From: Nocardioides sp. WS12 | GTDB taxonomy: Bacteria > Actinomycetota > Actinomycetes > Propionibacteriales > Nocardioidaceae | Assembly: GCF_014108865.1 (NCBI RefSeq) | Contig: NZ_CP053928.1 | Coordinates: forward strand, 4,216,001-4,280,000 | Length of the DNA: 64,000 bases | Direction of reading: 5' to 3' | In this document: positions 50,458-58,850 of the stretch, piece after piece | Position numbering within the stretch: position 1 is the stretch's first letter | Layout: the number at the start of each line of letters is the position of its first letter | Notes under the pieces: model-generated | Databases searched by the model: none | The model's input: only the letters and a program-made list of their open reading frames with translations | What the model was told of the DNA's origin: nothing | Program-made: the position numbers and the translations under genes

Positions 50458-51180
50458 GTGAGCGATCCCTACGGCAACAACCCGTACGGCCAGAACCCTG
50501 GCGGCCAGACCCCCGGCGGACAGCCGAACCCCTACGGCACACCCGCCGGTGGCGGCTACGGCGCGCCCGGTGGCGGTGGCGGCTACGGCCCGCCGGCCGG
50601 TGGCGGTTACACGGGTGGGTCCGATCCCCTGCCGCCGAAGACCGACGGACTGTCGATCGCGGCCCTGGTCGTGAGCTTCCTCTGCTGCTTCGCCCCCGTC
50701 GGCGTGATCCTCGGGTTCGTCGGCCTGTCGCGCACCAAGGGCGGCAAGCGCAAGGGCCGCGGGATCGCGATCGCCGCGATCGTCATCGGCATCCTGATGA
50801 GCCTCGCCACCGGTGCCGGCATCGCGGCCCTGGCGATCTTCGCCGACAAGGTCGTGACGCCGGCCAACGCGGAGGTCGGGCAGTGCGTGAACATCAAGGA
50901 GGAGGACGGATCGATCTTCCTCTACAAGAAGGAGTGCACCGAGGAGCACGACGCCGAGATCGTGGGCGTCGCCGAGGTCACCAATGACAACCTCGAAGCG
51001 GTCGAGACCGGCATGACGACGTACTGCGCCGAGGCCATCGACCAGGAAGACCTCGCCAAGCTCGGGGCATCTCTCGCTGACGTCGAGGCCGTCATCGAGG
51101 ACCCGAACGACGTCTCCGTCGGCGACACCCTCGTCTGCTACGTCCACCCGGACGACAAGCTCGACAAGCCGCTGCTCTGA
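50458..51180 (+). CDS. DUF4190 membrane protein with exported septum-formation-like domain
   Basis: This 240-residue protein has a cytoplasmic Gly/Pro/Tyr/Asn-rich tail (about 55 residues), then DUF4190 (DGLSIAALVVSFLCCFAPVG, FVGLSRTKGGKRKGRG, IAIAAIVIGIL) as two membrane helices. The exported domain has VGQCVNIKEE, a second Cys in KKECTEEHDAEIVGV, and CYVHPDD at the end: the Cys/His pattern of the Septum_form family. Function is unknown; a cell-envelope role is inferred. First of four related genes in a row. Confidence 0.82.
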   Translation: MSDPYGNNPYGQNPGGQTPGGQPNPYGTPAGGGYGAPGGGGGYGPPAGGGYTGGSDPLPPKTDGLSIAALVVSFLCCFAPVGVILGFVGLSRTKGGKRKGRGIAIAAIVIGILMSLATGAGIAALAIFADKVVTPANAEVGQCVNIKEEDGSIFLYKKECTEEHDAEIVGVAEVTNDNLEAVETGMTTYCAEAIDQEDLAKLGASLADVEAVIEDPNDVSVGDTLVCYVHPDDKLDKPLL

Positions 51181-51184
51181 TCAC

Positions 51185-52255
51185 GTGACCGACCCGTACG
51201 GCGGCTTCCCCCAGTACGAGCCGCCGGCGGGTGGTTCGCCCACGCCTTCCGGCGTCCCCTGGGGCGACCCGAAATCCGTGCAGGTCTCCAGAGACGGTGT
51301 CTCGATCGCCGCCCTGGTCTGCTCGCTGACCTGCTGCGCTGCGCCCATTGGTGTCGGCCTGTCCATTGCCGGCATCGTCCGCACCCGGGACGGGATGCGA
51401 TCCGGCCGGTGGGCCGCGATCACCGGCCTGATCCTGGGCGCAGTCCTCATCATCGGGTTCGTCGGGTTCGCGACCCTGCTGGGCGTGCGCGCCCTGTACG
51501 TCGAAGAGACCCAGGTCGGCCAGTGCATCAACTTCGACGTCTTCGACGGCCTCGCCGAGGGCGAATGCGGCGAGCCACACGACGCCGAGGTGATCTGGGT
51601 CAGCAGCCTCGACGCCAACCTCGTGGACCAGTGGCGCAACCACTCGTCAGAGGACTTCTGCGCCGCCCGAGCACTCACGCCCGAGCACCTCACCGCACTG
51701 GAAGGCGACGACTACACCGTCGAGATCTTCATCGAGTCGTTCGACGAACCCGAGGAGGGTGACTGGATCCTCTGCTACGTCGAACGCGCCGACGGCAATC
51801 AGATGGAAGGTCGACTGACCGAGACCGGTGGCGAACCAGCCAGGACCGACCCCGAGTACACGTCAGACCAGTCAATCGAGGTCATCGACCTTGTGACCGG
51901 CGACTGCTTCGACGACACGGTCCTCGGCGACCTTGAGTCTGCGCAGCACGGTGCAGCGGATGGCCAGTTGCATCGGGTCCCCTGCAACGGACCGCACCAA
52001 TTCGAGGTGTACGGCAAGTTCGTGATCACGGGTGACAAGTTCCCCGGCGATGCGGCGATCATCAAGGAGACAGACCGCTGTCTACCCTTGTTCAAGGACT
52101 ACGTCGGTCGGTCGTTCTCGAGATCGACCTACGAGAGTTACAGCTACCACCCCAGCGAGGACAGCTGGTCGATGGGCGATCGTACGGTCACCTGCGTCCT
52201 GTCCGACCCTGACGTCAGGGAGCGGACCCGCAGCGCGAAGAACACACAGATCTGA
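51185..52255 (+). CDS. DUF4190 protein with two septum-formation-like domains (fused form)
   Basis: This 356-residue protein starts at GTG four bases after the previous stop. Residues about 40-105 are DUF4190 (DGVSIAALVCSLTCCAAPIG, two helices). The first exported module (VGQCINFDVF, CGEPHDAEVIWV, ILCYVER) resembles the next gene. The second (VTGDCFDDTVL, PHQFEVYGKFV, TDRCLPLFKDYVG, RSAKNTQI) resembles the gene at 52956. It is therefore a fusion of the two modules that are separate downstream. Envelope function is inferred. Confidence 0.83.
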   Translation: MTDPYGGFPQYEPPAGGSPTPSGVPWGDPKSVQVSRDGVSIAALVCSLTCCAAPIGVGLSIAGIVRTRDGMRSGRWAAITGLILGAVLIIGFVGFATLLGVRALYVEETQVGQCINFDVFDGLAEGECGEPHDAEVIWVSSLDANLVDQWRNHSSEDFCAARALTPEHLTALEGDDYTVEIFIESFDEPEEGDWILCYVERADGNQMEGRLTETGGEPARTDPEYTSDQSIEVIDLVTGDCFDDTVLGDLESAQHGAADGQLHRVPCNGPHQFEVYGKFVITGDKFPGDAAIIKETDRCLPLFKDYVGRSFSRSTYESYSYHPSEDSWSMGDRTVTCVLSDPDVRERTRSAKNTQI

Positions 52256-52263
52256 GGGTGAGC

Positions 52264-52959
52264 ATGAGCAATTCCTACGGTGGCGGCTTTCCGCCGTACG
52301 AGCCGCCGACCGGTGGTTCCTACGGCGAGTACGGCTCCAACAACCCGGCCAGCACCCCGTACGCCGGGAACGCTGCCCCCACCTCGACGGACGGCGTGTC
52401 GATCGCTGCACTGGTCTGCTCGCTGACCTGTTGCGCGGCGCCGGTCGGTATCGGTCTCGGCATCGCCGGCCTGGTCCGCACCAGCGGCGGCAAGCGCTCC
52501 GGTCGCTGGGCAGCGATCACCGGACTGGTGTTCGGTTCGCTGGTCCTGGTCTTCGGCCTGGCCTTCATAGTCTTCGCCGGAATCATGGGGACGAAGACCG
52601 TCTGGGAGGACGAGGCCTCGGTCGGCCAGTGCTTCGGCCGGGACCTGTTCAACGACCCGGAGAAGTCCACCTGCGCCGACCCGCACTACGCCGAGATCTC
52701 GTCGGCCGCCCGGTTCACCACCGAGCAGGCCGACCGCTTCGACAACCAGTCCGTCGCGGACTTCTGCGAAAGCCTCGAACCGGACGGTCAGTACCTCGAC
52801 GCCGTGGAAACCGGCGACTTCAAGTTCGGGATCTCGATCGACGCCTTCGACGAGGACGATCCCGACGGGGGTGACTGGTTCTTCTGTTACGTCGAGCGAG
52901 TCGACGGAGAGAAGTACGAGGGGGCGCTGCCGGCCTCCGGTTCGTCGACGGGCGCATGA
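52264..52959 (+). CDS. DUF4190 membrane protein with septum-formation-like domain
   Basis: This 231-residue protein starts at ATG with GAGGG upstream; GTG two codons earlier is possible. A short Gly/Tyr/Pro-rich tail is followed by DUF4190 (DGVSIAALVCSLTCCAAPVG, LVRTSGGKRSGRWAAITGL), nearly identical there to the previous gene, showing recent duplication. The exported domain has VGQCFGRDLF, STCADPHYAEIS and WFFCYVERVDGEKYEG. It overlaps the next gene by four bases. Confidence 0.83.
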   Translation: MSNSYGGGFPPYEPPTGGSYGEYGSNNPASTPYAGNAAPTSTDGVSIAALVCSLTCCAAPVGIGLGIAGLVRTSGGKRSGRWAAITGLVFGSLVLVFGLAFIVFAGIMGTKTVWEDEASVGQCFGRDLFNDPEKSTCADPHYAEISSAARFTTEQADRFDNQSVADFCESLEPDGQYLDAVETGDFKFGISIDAFDEDDPDGGDWFFCYVERVDGEKYEGALPASGSSTGA

Positions 52960-53600
52960 GCGGCGACAAGCCGCTGGGCTGGACCGGCTTCGGCCTGACA
53001 ATGGCCTTCTGCATGCCGCTGTTCCCGCTGTTCGGTGCCGGCGCCTCCCTGGTCGCGCTGGTGCGCGGGCGGTTCCAGCCACGCTGGATCGCCGTACTGT
53101 CCCTGGTTCTGGGACTGCTCTTCACCGCAGGTCAGGCCGCCCTGGGCGTGGCATTGGTGGACTCGGTCAAGGACGAGGTCAACGACTCCACGACCGGGAC
53201 CGACGCGGACCGGCCGGTCATGGCCGACGACGTGACGGTCGGCGACTGCTTCAACGACCCGGTCCTGCGCGGTCTGAAGCCGGACGAACCGGGCAAGGCC
53301 CTGGGCGAACTCGAAGTGCTGCCCTGCACCGAACCTCACGACTTCGAGGTCTACGGAGCGTTCGAGGTCAAGGGGGACGGCGCCTTCCCGGGCGAGAAGG
53401 CGATGATCAAGAAGACGGATCGCTGCCTCCCCCTCTTCCGGAAGTACGTCGGCGTGCCGTACCGGAAGTCCACCTACGAGGGGTTCAGCTACTACCCGAG
53501 CGCGGACAGCTGGGTGCTGGCCGACCGCACGATCACCTGCATCCTGGCCAACCCCGAACTCAAGCCGCTGAAGCGCAGCGCGAAGAACACGAAGCGCTGA
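52956..53600 (+). CDS. Membrane-anchored septum-formation-like protein
   Basis: This 214-residue protein has two N-terminal helices (TMAFCMPLFPLFGAGASLVA, then AVLSLVLGLLFTAGQAALGV) and one exported module: VTVGDCFNDPVL, CTEPHDFEVYGAFEV, FPGEKAMIKKTDRCLPLF, YPSADSWVLADRTITC and RSAKNTKR. The module matches the second exported module of the gene at 51185. ATG overlaps the preceding stop (ATGA), so the two separate modules are still made together. Confidence 0.82.
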   Translation: MSGDKPLGWTGFGLTMAFCMPLFPLFGAGASLVALVRGRFQPRWIAVLSLVLGLLFTAGQAALGVALVDSVKDEVNDSTTGTDADRPVMADDVTVGDCFNDPVLRGLKPDEPGKALGELEVLPCTEPHDFEVYGAFEVKGDGAFPGEKAMIKKTDRCLPLFRKYVGVPYRKSTYEGFSYYPSADSWVLADRTITCILANPELKPLKRSAKNTKR

Positions 53601-53604
53601 CGGC

Positions 53605-54216
53605 ATGCCCTCCCCCGAGCAAGCCGGACGTCTCACGGGCGTGATCGCGGACTGGAACGACGAACGCGGATTCGGCTTCATCACGCCGGCGAACGGCGGA
53701 CCACGGGTCTTCGTCCACGTCAGCGCTTTCCCGCGTGGACGCCGACCTGTCGCCGGTTGCGAGGTCACCTACGCCCCGAAGCGCGACGACCGGAACCGGG
53801 CGCAGGCTTCGGACGTTCGCTACGTCGGCCGCGGGCCGACGAGCAAGTCGGGCCCCGGTGAAGTTCCACTGGCCCTCGCCATCGCGGCGATGTTCTTCGG
53901 CATCCTCGGAATGCTCGTCGCCCTCGATCGACTGTCGATCGTGGTGGTCGCCCTGTACGCCGCGTTCAGCCTGATCGCGTTCACGACGTACGGCGGCGAC
54001 AAGTCTGCCGCCCAGCAAGGCAAGTGGCGCACCTCGGAATCCACCCTGCACACGATTGCCGTCGTCGGCGGCTGGCCGGGGGCTCTCGTGGCGCAGGAGT
54101 ACTTCCGCCACAAGGTCTCGAAGCAGCCGTTCCGCACGATCTTCTGGCTCACCGTTGTCGTGAACTGCGCGGCACTCGCGTGGTTCGTCCACGCAGCACC
54201 GATCGACTTGCCCTGA
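53605..54216 (+). CDS. Cold-shock domain fused to DUF1294 membrane domain
   Basis: This 203-residue protein has a cold-shock domain at residues about 8-72 with RNP-like motifs GVIADWNDERGFGFITP and VFVHVSAFP, then DUF1294 with membrane helices (LALAIAAMFFGILGMLVALD and others) and the family signature AFTTYGGDKSAAQQGKWR, GWPGALVAQEYFRHKVSKQP. CSD-DUF1294 fusions occur in other bacteria. It may tether nucleic-acid binding to the membrane. It follows the septum-like genes by five bases and is probably in their transcript. Confidence 0.9.
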   Translation: MPSPEQAGRLTGVIADWNDERGFGFITPANGGPRVFVHVSAFPRGRRPVAGCEVTYAPKRDDRNRAQASDVRYVGRGPTSKSGPGEVPLALAIAAMFFGILGMLVALDRLSIVVVALYAAFSLIAFTTYGGDKSAAQQGKWRTSESTLHTIAVVGGWPGALVAQEYFRHKVSKQPFRTIFWLTVVVNCAALAWFVHAAPIDLP

Positions 54217-54297
54217 CGCGGTCTTTCCCGCGCTCGGCCCGCACCACGTGAGTGCTCAGCGCGGGGAAGGCGTCCCAGCGCAGCCTGGGTTCGACGT

Positions 54298-54591
54298 CTA
54301 CGGACTCTCGACAGCAGAGATCCGATACTTCGCGACGTCTGCTCCGAGGAGGTCCGGCGGCGGTGGCTGTTCGCTCTCGTCGGAACCAGAGTTGCGGAAC
54401 GCCATCAGTGCGTCGTCGGTGTCCCAGCGCTCGAAGATGTTGATCCGCTCCGGATCAATCGGGTCGGCCGACTGCACGAAGTCGTGACACCCGGGTGCCT
54501 GACGGGCCTGCACGGCAGCGTTAGCAGTCGCTGCCAGGTAGCGCTCACGTTCAGAGGCGGCGACCCGCAGGTGGCCGGCGATGATGATCAC
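54298..54591 (-). CDS. Antibiotic biosynthesis monooxygenase (ABM) domain protein
   Basis: This 97-residue protein has the ferredoxin-like ABM fold: IIAGHLRVAASERERYLAAT, QAPGCHDFVQSADPIDPERI and FERWDTDDALMAFRNS. Relatives include the quinol monooxygenase YgiN and small monooxygenases of polyketide pathways; no such pathway is nearby. GTG start. The gap upstream holds inverted repeats. Confidence 0.85.
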   Translation of the reverse strand: MIIIAGHLRVAASERERYLAATANAAVQARQAPGCHDFVQSADPIDPERINIFERWDTDDALMAFRNSGSDESEQPPPPDLLGADVAKYRISAVESP

Positions 54592-54609
54592 GACGTCAGG
54601 CTAGGCGCT

Positions 54610-54723
54610 GCTGTAACACGTCGTCCGCCCCACTGGTCGGCGCTTGTCGTCGGAAATGACGTGCTGCAACGGCGTGCAAGGTACGACAACCGACAGGTAG
54701 TCAGGCCGACAGCGTGTTACAGC
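54610..54723. repeat. 11-bp perfect inverted repeat bounding 114 bp
   Basis: GCTGTAACACG (54610-54620) is inverted as CGTGTTACAGC (54713-54723). Inside, TCGGC/GCCGA (54637/54705) and TTGTCGT/ACGACAA (54644/54683) are also inverted and nested in the same order, so the whole can fold. It lies after the radical SAM gene and before the ABM gene. It encodes no protein. Confidence 0.6.
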
Positions 54724-54764
54724 CACGCGGCCGCGAGCACGCAACCGCACCCACGATCCGAAGG

Positions 54765-56705
54765 TCAGACGACGCTGAGGGGCAGCAACGTCTTGCCGGT
54801 CGGGCCGATCTGGATCTCGGTCCCCATCTCGGGGCAGACACCGCAGTCGTAACAGGGCGTCCAGCGGCAGTCCTCGACCTCGACGTCGGAGGAGCCGTCA
54901 CCGACGGCGAGGGCGTCCTCCCAGTCGGCCCAGAGCCAGTCCTTGTCGAGGCCGGAGTCGAGGTGGTCCCACGGCAGGATCTCGTCGTACTCGCGCTCAC
55001 GGGTGGTGAACCAGTCGAGGTCGACGCCGGTGCCTTCGAGGCCGCGCTCGGCGGCAGCGGTCCAGCGTTCGTAGGAGAAGTGCTCGCTCCAGCCGTCGAA
55101 GCGACCGCCGTCGCGCCACACCTCCTCGATGATCGCGCCGACGCGGCGGTCACCGCGGGACAGGAGTCCTTCGATGACGCCGGGCTGGCCGTCGTGGTAG
55201 CGGAAACCGATGGCGCGGCCGTAGCGCTTGTCGGCGCGCACCGTGTCGCGCAGCTCGCGCAGGCGACGGTCGGTGGTCTCGACGTCGAGCTGGGCAGCCC
55301 ACTGGAACGGGGTGTGCGGCTTCGGCACGAACCCGCCGATGGAAACGGTGCAGCGGATGTCATTGCGACCCGAGACCTCGCGGCCGGTCGCGATCACGCG
55401 CTTCGCGAGCTCGGCGATCTGCAGGACGTCCTCGTCCTGCTCGGTGGGCAGGCCCACCATGAAGTAGAGCTTCACCTGGCGCCAGCCGTGGCTGTACGCC
55501 GCCGCGACGGTGCGGATCAGGTCTTCCTCGGTGACCATCTTGTTGATCACCTTGCGCATCCGCTCGCTGCCGCCCTCGGGCGCGAACGTCAGACCGGAAC
55601 GACGGCCGTTGCGGGAGAACTCGTTGGCCAGCGTGATGTTGAAGGCATCCACACGGGTCGAAGGCAGCGAGAGGGAGACGTTGGTGCCTTCGTAGCGGTC
55701 GGCCAGGCCCTTCGCGACCTCACCGATCTCGGTGTGGTCGGCGCTCGACAGCGAGAGCAGCCCGACCTCCTCGAAGCCGGTCTTCTTCACGCCGTTGTCG
55801 ACCATCGCCGCGATCGTCTCGATCGAGCGCTCGCGCACCGGGCGGGTGATCATCCCGGCCTGGCAGAACCGGCAACCGCGGGTGCAACCACGGAAGATCT
55901 CGACGCTGAAGCGCTCGTGGACGGTCTCGGCGAGCGGCACCAGCGGGTTGCGCGGGTACGGCCACTGGTCCAGGTCCATCAGCGTGTGCTTGCGGACGCG
56001 CTCGGGAGCCTCCGGGTGATTGGGTACGACGGCCGCGATCGCGCCGGCGTCGTCGTACTCGACGTCGTAGAACTGCGGCACGTAGACCGAGCCGCTGACC
56101 GCGAGCCGGCGGAGCAGTTCGGTGCGCCCTCCCGGACGCCCCTCGCCCTTCCACTCACGGACGACCTCGGAGATCTTGAGCACGACCTCCTCGCCGTCGC
56201 CGAGCACGGCGGCGTCGATGAAGGCCGAGATCGGCTCCGGGTTGAACGCGGCGTGGCCGCCCGCGATGACGACCGGGTGTTCCTCGCTGCGGTCGACGGC
56301 GTGCAGCGGGATGCCGGCCAGGTCGAGCGCGTTGAGCATGTTCGTGTAGCCCAGCTCGGTCGAGAAGCTGATGCCGAAGAGGTCGAAGGCGCCCACGGGA
56401 CGGTGGCTGTCGACCGTGAACTGCGGGATCTGCTTGTCGCGCAGCAGCTTCTCCATGTCCGGCCACACCGAGTAGGTGCGCTCGGCCAGGATCCACTCGC
56501 GCTCGTTGAGCACTTCGTAGAGGATCTGCACGCCCTGGTTGGGCAGGCCGAGCTCGTAGGCGTCGGGGTACATCAGCACCCAGCGCACCTCGACGTCGTC
56601 CCACTCCTTCGTCACCATGTTGAGCTCGCCGCCGACGTACTGGATCGGCTTGGACACCGACAGCAGGTGCGGCTCCAACTGGGGAAAGACGGACTCCACG
56701 GACAT
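54765..56705 (-). CDS. TIGR03960 B12-binding-type radical SAM protein
   Basis: This 646-residue protein has an N-terminal cobalamin-binding-like domain (VLMYPDAYELGLPNQG, PVGAFDLFGISFSTELGYTN) and a radical SAM domain with GCTRGCRFCQAG (CxxxCxxC for the 4Fe-4S cluster), then LTFAPEGGSERMR and KLYFMVGLPTEQDEDV. The C-terminal Cys group CRWTPCYDCGVC may hold another cluster. The substrate is unknown; the usual partner DUF2344 gene is 5.5 kb downstream. ATG 56705 with TAGAAT seven bases upstream; leaderless. Confidence 0.95.
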   Translation of the reverse strand: MSVESVFPQLEPHLLSVSKPIQYVGGELNMVTKEWDDVEVRWVLMYPDAYELGLPNQGVQILYEVLNEREWILAERTYSVWPDMEKLLRDKQIPQFTVDSHRPVGAFDLFGISFSTELGYTNMLNALDLAGIPLHAVDRSEEHPVVIAGGHAAFNPEPISAFIDAAVLGDGEEVVLKISEVVREWKGEGRPGGRTELLRRLAVSGSVYVPQFYDVEYDDAGAIAAVVPNHPEAPERVRKHTLMDLDQWPYPRNPLVPLAETVHERFSVEIFRGCTRGCRFCQAGMITRPVRERSIETIAAMVDNGVKKTGFEEVGLLSLSSADHTEIGEVAKGLADRYEGTNVSLSLPSTRVDAFNITLANEFSRNGRRSGLTFAPEGGSERMRKVINKMVTEEDLIRTVAAAYSHGWRQVKLYFMVGLPTEQDEDVLQIAELAKRVIATGREVSGRNDIRCTVSIGGFVPKPHTPFQWAAQLDVETTDRRLRELRDTVRADKRYGRAIGFRYHDGQPGVIEGLLSRGDRRVGAIIEEVWRDGGRFDGWSEHFSYERWTAAAERGLEGTGVDLDWFTTREREYDEILPWDHLDSGLDKDWLWADWEDALAVGDGSSDVEVEDCRWTPCYDCGVCPEMGTEIQIGPTGKTLLPLSVV

Positions 56706-56712
56706 GGGGCCG

Positions 56713-56718
56713 ATTCTA
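56713..56718 (-). promoter_or_regulatory. Candidate -10 element (TAGAAT) of the radical SAM gene
   Basis: TAGAAT on the minus strand lies seven bases before the ATG, without a ribosome site. Confidence 0.45.
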
Positions 56719-56774
56719 CGGTCCGCCCCGGGTGCTGCAGGCATCGTCGTGGCGAGAGCGCTGGGTCGCGCCCG

Positions 56775-56780
56775 TAGGAT
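56775..56780 (+). promoter_or_regulatory. Candidate -10 element (TAGGAT) of the antiporter gene
   Basis: TAGGAT lies seven bases before the ATG at 56788. It is divergent from the radical SAM promoter about 60 bp away. Confidence 0.45.
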
Positions 56781-56787
56781 CCGCACC

Positions 56788-57906
56788 ATGAGTGCCTCCA
56801 CCACGGGACGACTCGGGTGGACGGTCTTCACGCCGCCTGTTGCCGCGATCGTGCTTGCCTTCTCCTGGGGCACCCATCCCCCGCCCGTCGCCGCCGCCCT
56901 CATCGGTGTCGCCCTGATCGGCGCCGTCCTCGCGGGCGTTCACCACGCCGAGGTCGTCGCCCACAAGGTGGGCGAGCCGTTCGGGTCGCTGCTGCTCGCC
57001 GTCGCTGTGACGGTGATCGAGGTCGGCCTGATCGTCATGCTGATGGCGTCGGGGAACGGCGAGACCGCGACCCTGGCGCGCGACACCGTCTTCGCCGCCC
57101 TGATGATCACGCTCAACGGCATCGTCGGCATCGCCCTGATGGTGGCCGCGCTGCGCCACCACCTGGCGACCTTCAATCCCGAGGGCACCGGCTCCGCCCT
57201 GGCCACCGTGATCACCCTCGCCGGTCTGACGCTGGTCGTCCCGGCCTTCACGACCAGCGAGGCCGGACCGTTCCTGACCGGGTCCCAACTGACCTTCGCC
57301 GCGCTCGCCTCGCTCGTCCTCTACGGGTCGTTCGTGTTCACCCAGACCGTCCGGCACCGCGACTTCTTCCTCCCGAACACGGTCTCCACACCGGCCGGCT
57401 GGACGGCCGACAACGACATCGACGGCGACGGGCACGCCGACCCGCCGACGACTCGTGAAGCCTGGATCAGCGTCGGACTGCTGGTGCTCTCGCTGCTCAC
57501 CGTCGTCGGTCTGGCCAAGGTCGAGTCCTACTCGATCGAGGACGCCGTCGACTGGTTCGGCTTCCCCCATGCCGTGGTCGGGGTGGTCATCGCGCTGCTC
57601 GTGCTGGCTCCGGAGACGATCGCCGCCGTGCGCGCCGCCCGGCGCGACCGCGTGCAGATCAGCCTGAACCTCGCCTACGGGTCGGCGATGGCGTCGATCG
57701 GTCTCACCATCCCGGCCATCGCGGTCGCGTCGATCTGGCTGGAGGGCGAACTGGCGCTCGGTCTCGAGCCGATCCAGTTGGTGCTGCTGATCCTGTCGGC
57801 GATCGTGAGCGTGCTGACCGTCGTACCCGGTCGCGCGAAGCCGATGAACGGCGTGGTCCACCTGGTCCTGCTCGCCGCGTTCCTGCTCCTCACCGTGGCG
57901 CCATGA
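56788..57906 (+). CDS. Calcium/proton antiporter, ChaA family
   Basis: This 372-residue protein has about 11 membrane helices and the ChaA pattern: HKVGEPFGSLLLAVAVTVIE with a conserved Glu, TLARDTVFAALMITLNGIVG, and the second alpha-repeat LVLAPETIAAVRAARRDRVQ, GSAMASIGLTIPAIAVAS. ChaA exports Ca, Na or K in exchange for protons under alkaline or salt stress. Its stop overlaps the start of the His-rich lipoprotein by four bases, linking it to that gene. Confidence 0.9.
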   Translation: MSASTTGRLGWTVFTPPVAAIVLAFSWGTHPPPVAAALIGVALIGAVLAGVHHAEVVAHKVGEPFGSLLLAVAVTVIEVGLIVMLMASGNGETATLARDTVFAALMITLNGIVGIALMVAALRHHLATFNPEGTGSALATVITLAGLTLVVPAFTTSEAGPFLTGSQLTFAALASLVLYGSFVFTQTVRHRDFFLPNTVSTPAGWTADNDIDGDGHADPPTTREAWISVGLLVLSLLTVVGLAKVESYSIEDAVDWFGFPHAVVGVVIALLVLAPETIAAVRAARRDRVQISLNLAYGSAMASIGLTIPAIAVASIWLEGELALGLEPIQLVLLILSAIVSVLTVVPGRAKPMNGVVHLVLLAAFLLLTVAP

Positions 57907-58796
57907 CCCGACGGGCACTCGCGGCGCTGGCCGCCGTCACCGTCGCGCTCGCACTGACCGGGTGCTCGGACGAGGCACCGGCCGACTCCGACCGGATCGT
58001 GCTCTCCCCTCCCTCCGAGGGCGAAGGGGGTGCCGACCACACGCACGCCCCCGGGCAGGGGCACGCGAGCGCCGCACCGATCGGTGACGGCACCACCGCG
58101 ACCGCCGGCGGTTACCGGATGACCGCGGTGACCGTGCCCGCCGTCGGCAAGCCCGGCGACGTCTCCTTCCGGATCCTCGACAAGTCGGGGGCTGCCGTCA
58201 CGAAGTACGTCCCCGAGCAGACCAAGCTCCTCCATCTGTACGTCGTCCGGTCGGACCTGAGCGGTTTCCGGCACCTGCATCCGGCGCTGGGCGAGGACGG
58301 CACGTGGCGTGCCCGCGCCGACCTCGGTGACGCCGGCCCGTGGCGCGTGGTCGCCGAGTTCACGCCCGAGGGTGCGGCGCAGCCCCTGGTGCTCGGAACG
58401 ACCGTCGAGGTCCCCGGCGACTGGGAGCAGGTCGCAGTACCCCGTGGCGAAGCAGCCACGACCAGCGACGACGGCGTGGCCCGGGTGCGCCTGCTGGGCA
58501 CCGGCACAGTCAGCGAGAACGGCCGCCTGCGCCTCGCCATCACCAACCTCGACGACCAGCCGCTGACCCTCGGCTCCTTCCTGGGTGCCGCTGCGCACCT
58601 CACCGGATTCGCCCTCGACTCGCAGGGCTTCGTGCACGTGCATCCGTACGGCGCCCCCGAGATCACCGACGACGGCACCGTGCTGACCTTCCACACGACC
58701 TTCACCGAGCCGGGCGACTACCGGATGTTCGTGCAGGTGCGCGTGGACGGCCTGTTGCACCAGGTAGCGGTGACGGCCACCGTCACCGCCCCGTAG
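57903..58796 (+). CDS. His-rich lipoprotein, possible metal-binding
   Basis: This 297-residue lipoprotein has VTVALALTGC-SD as lipobox. After it comes DHTHAPGQGH, and later FRHLHPALGEDG and FVHVHPYGAPE; these HxH/HxxH clusters suggest copper or other metal binding outside the membrane. The two beta-rich halves look like repeats (GPWRVVAEFTPEG and GDYRMFVQVRVDG). It overlaps the antiporter gene and lies 1 kb from the copper genes on the other strand. Function is inferred only. Confidence 0.75.
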   Translation: MTRRALAALAAVTVALALTGCSDEAPADSDRIVLSPPSEGEGGADHTHAPGQGHASAAPIGDGTTATAGGYRMTAVTVPAVGKPGDVSFRILDKSGAAVTKYVPEQTKLLHLYVVRSDLSGFRHLHPALGEDGTWRARADLGDAGPWRVVAEFTPEGAAQPLVLGTTVEVPGDWEQVAVPRGEAATTSDDGVARVRLLGTGTVSENGRLRLAITNLDDQPLTLGSFLGAAAHLTGFALDSQGFVHVHPYGAPEITDDGTVLTFHTTFTEPGDYRMFVQVRVDGLLHQVAVTATVTAP

Positions 58797-58850
58797 ATTT
58801 CCGCCCAACCCGACCTCAGGCACGACCTCAGGCCCGACCGCAGGAGACCC

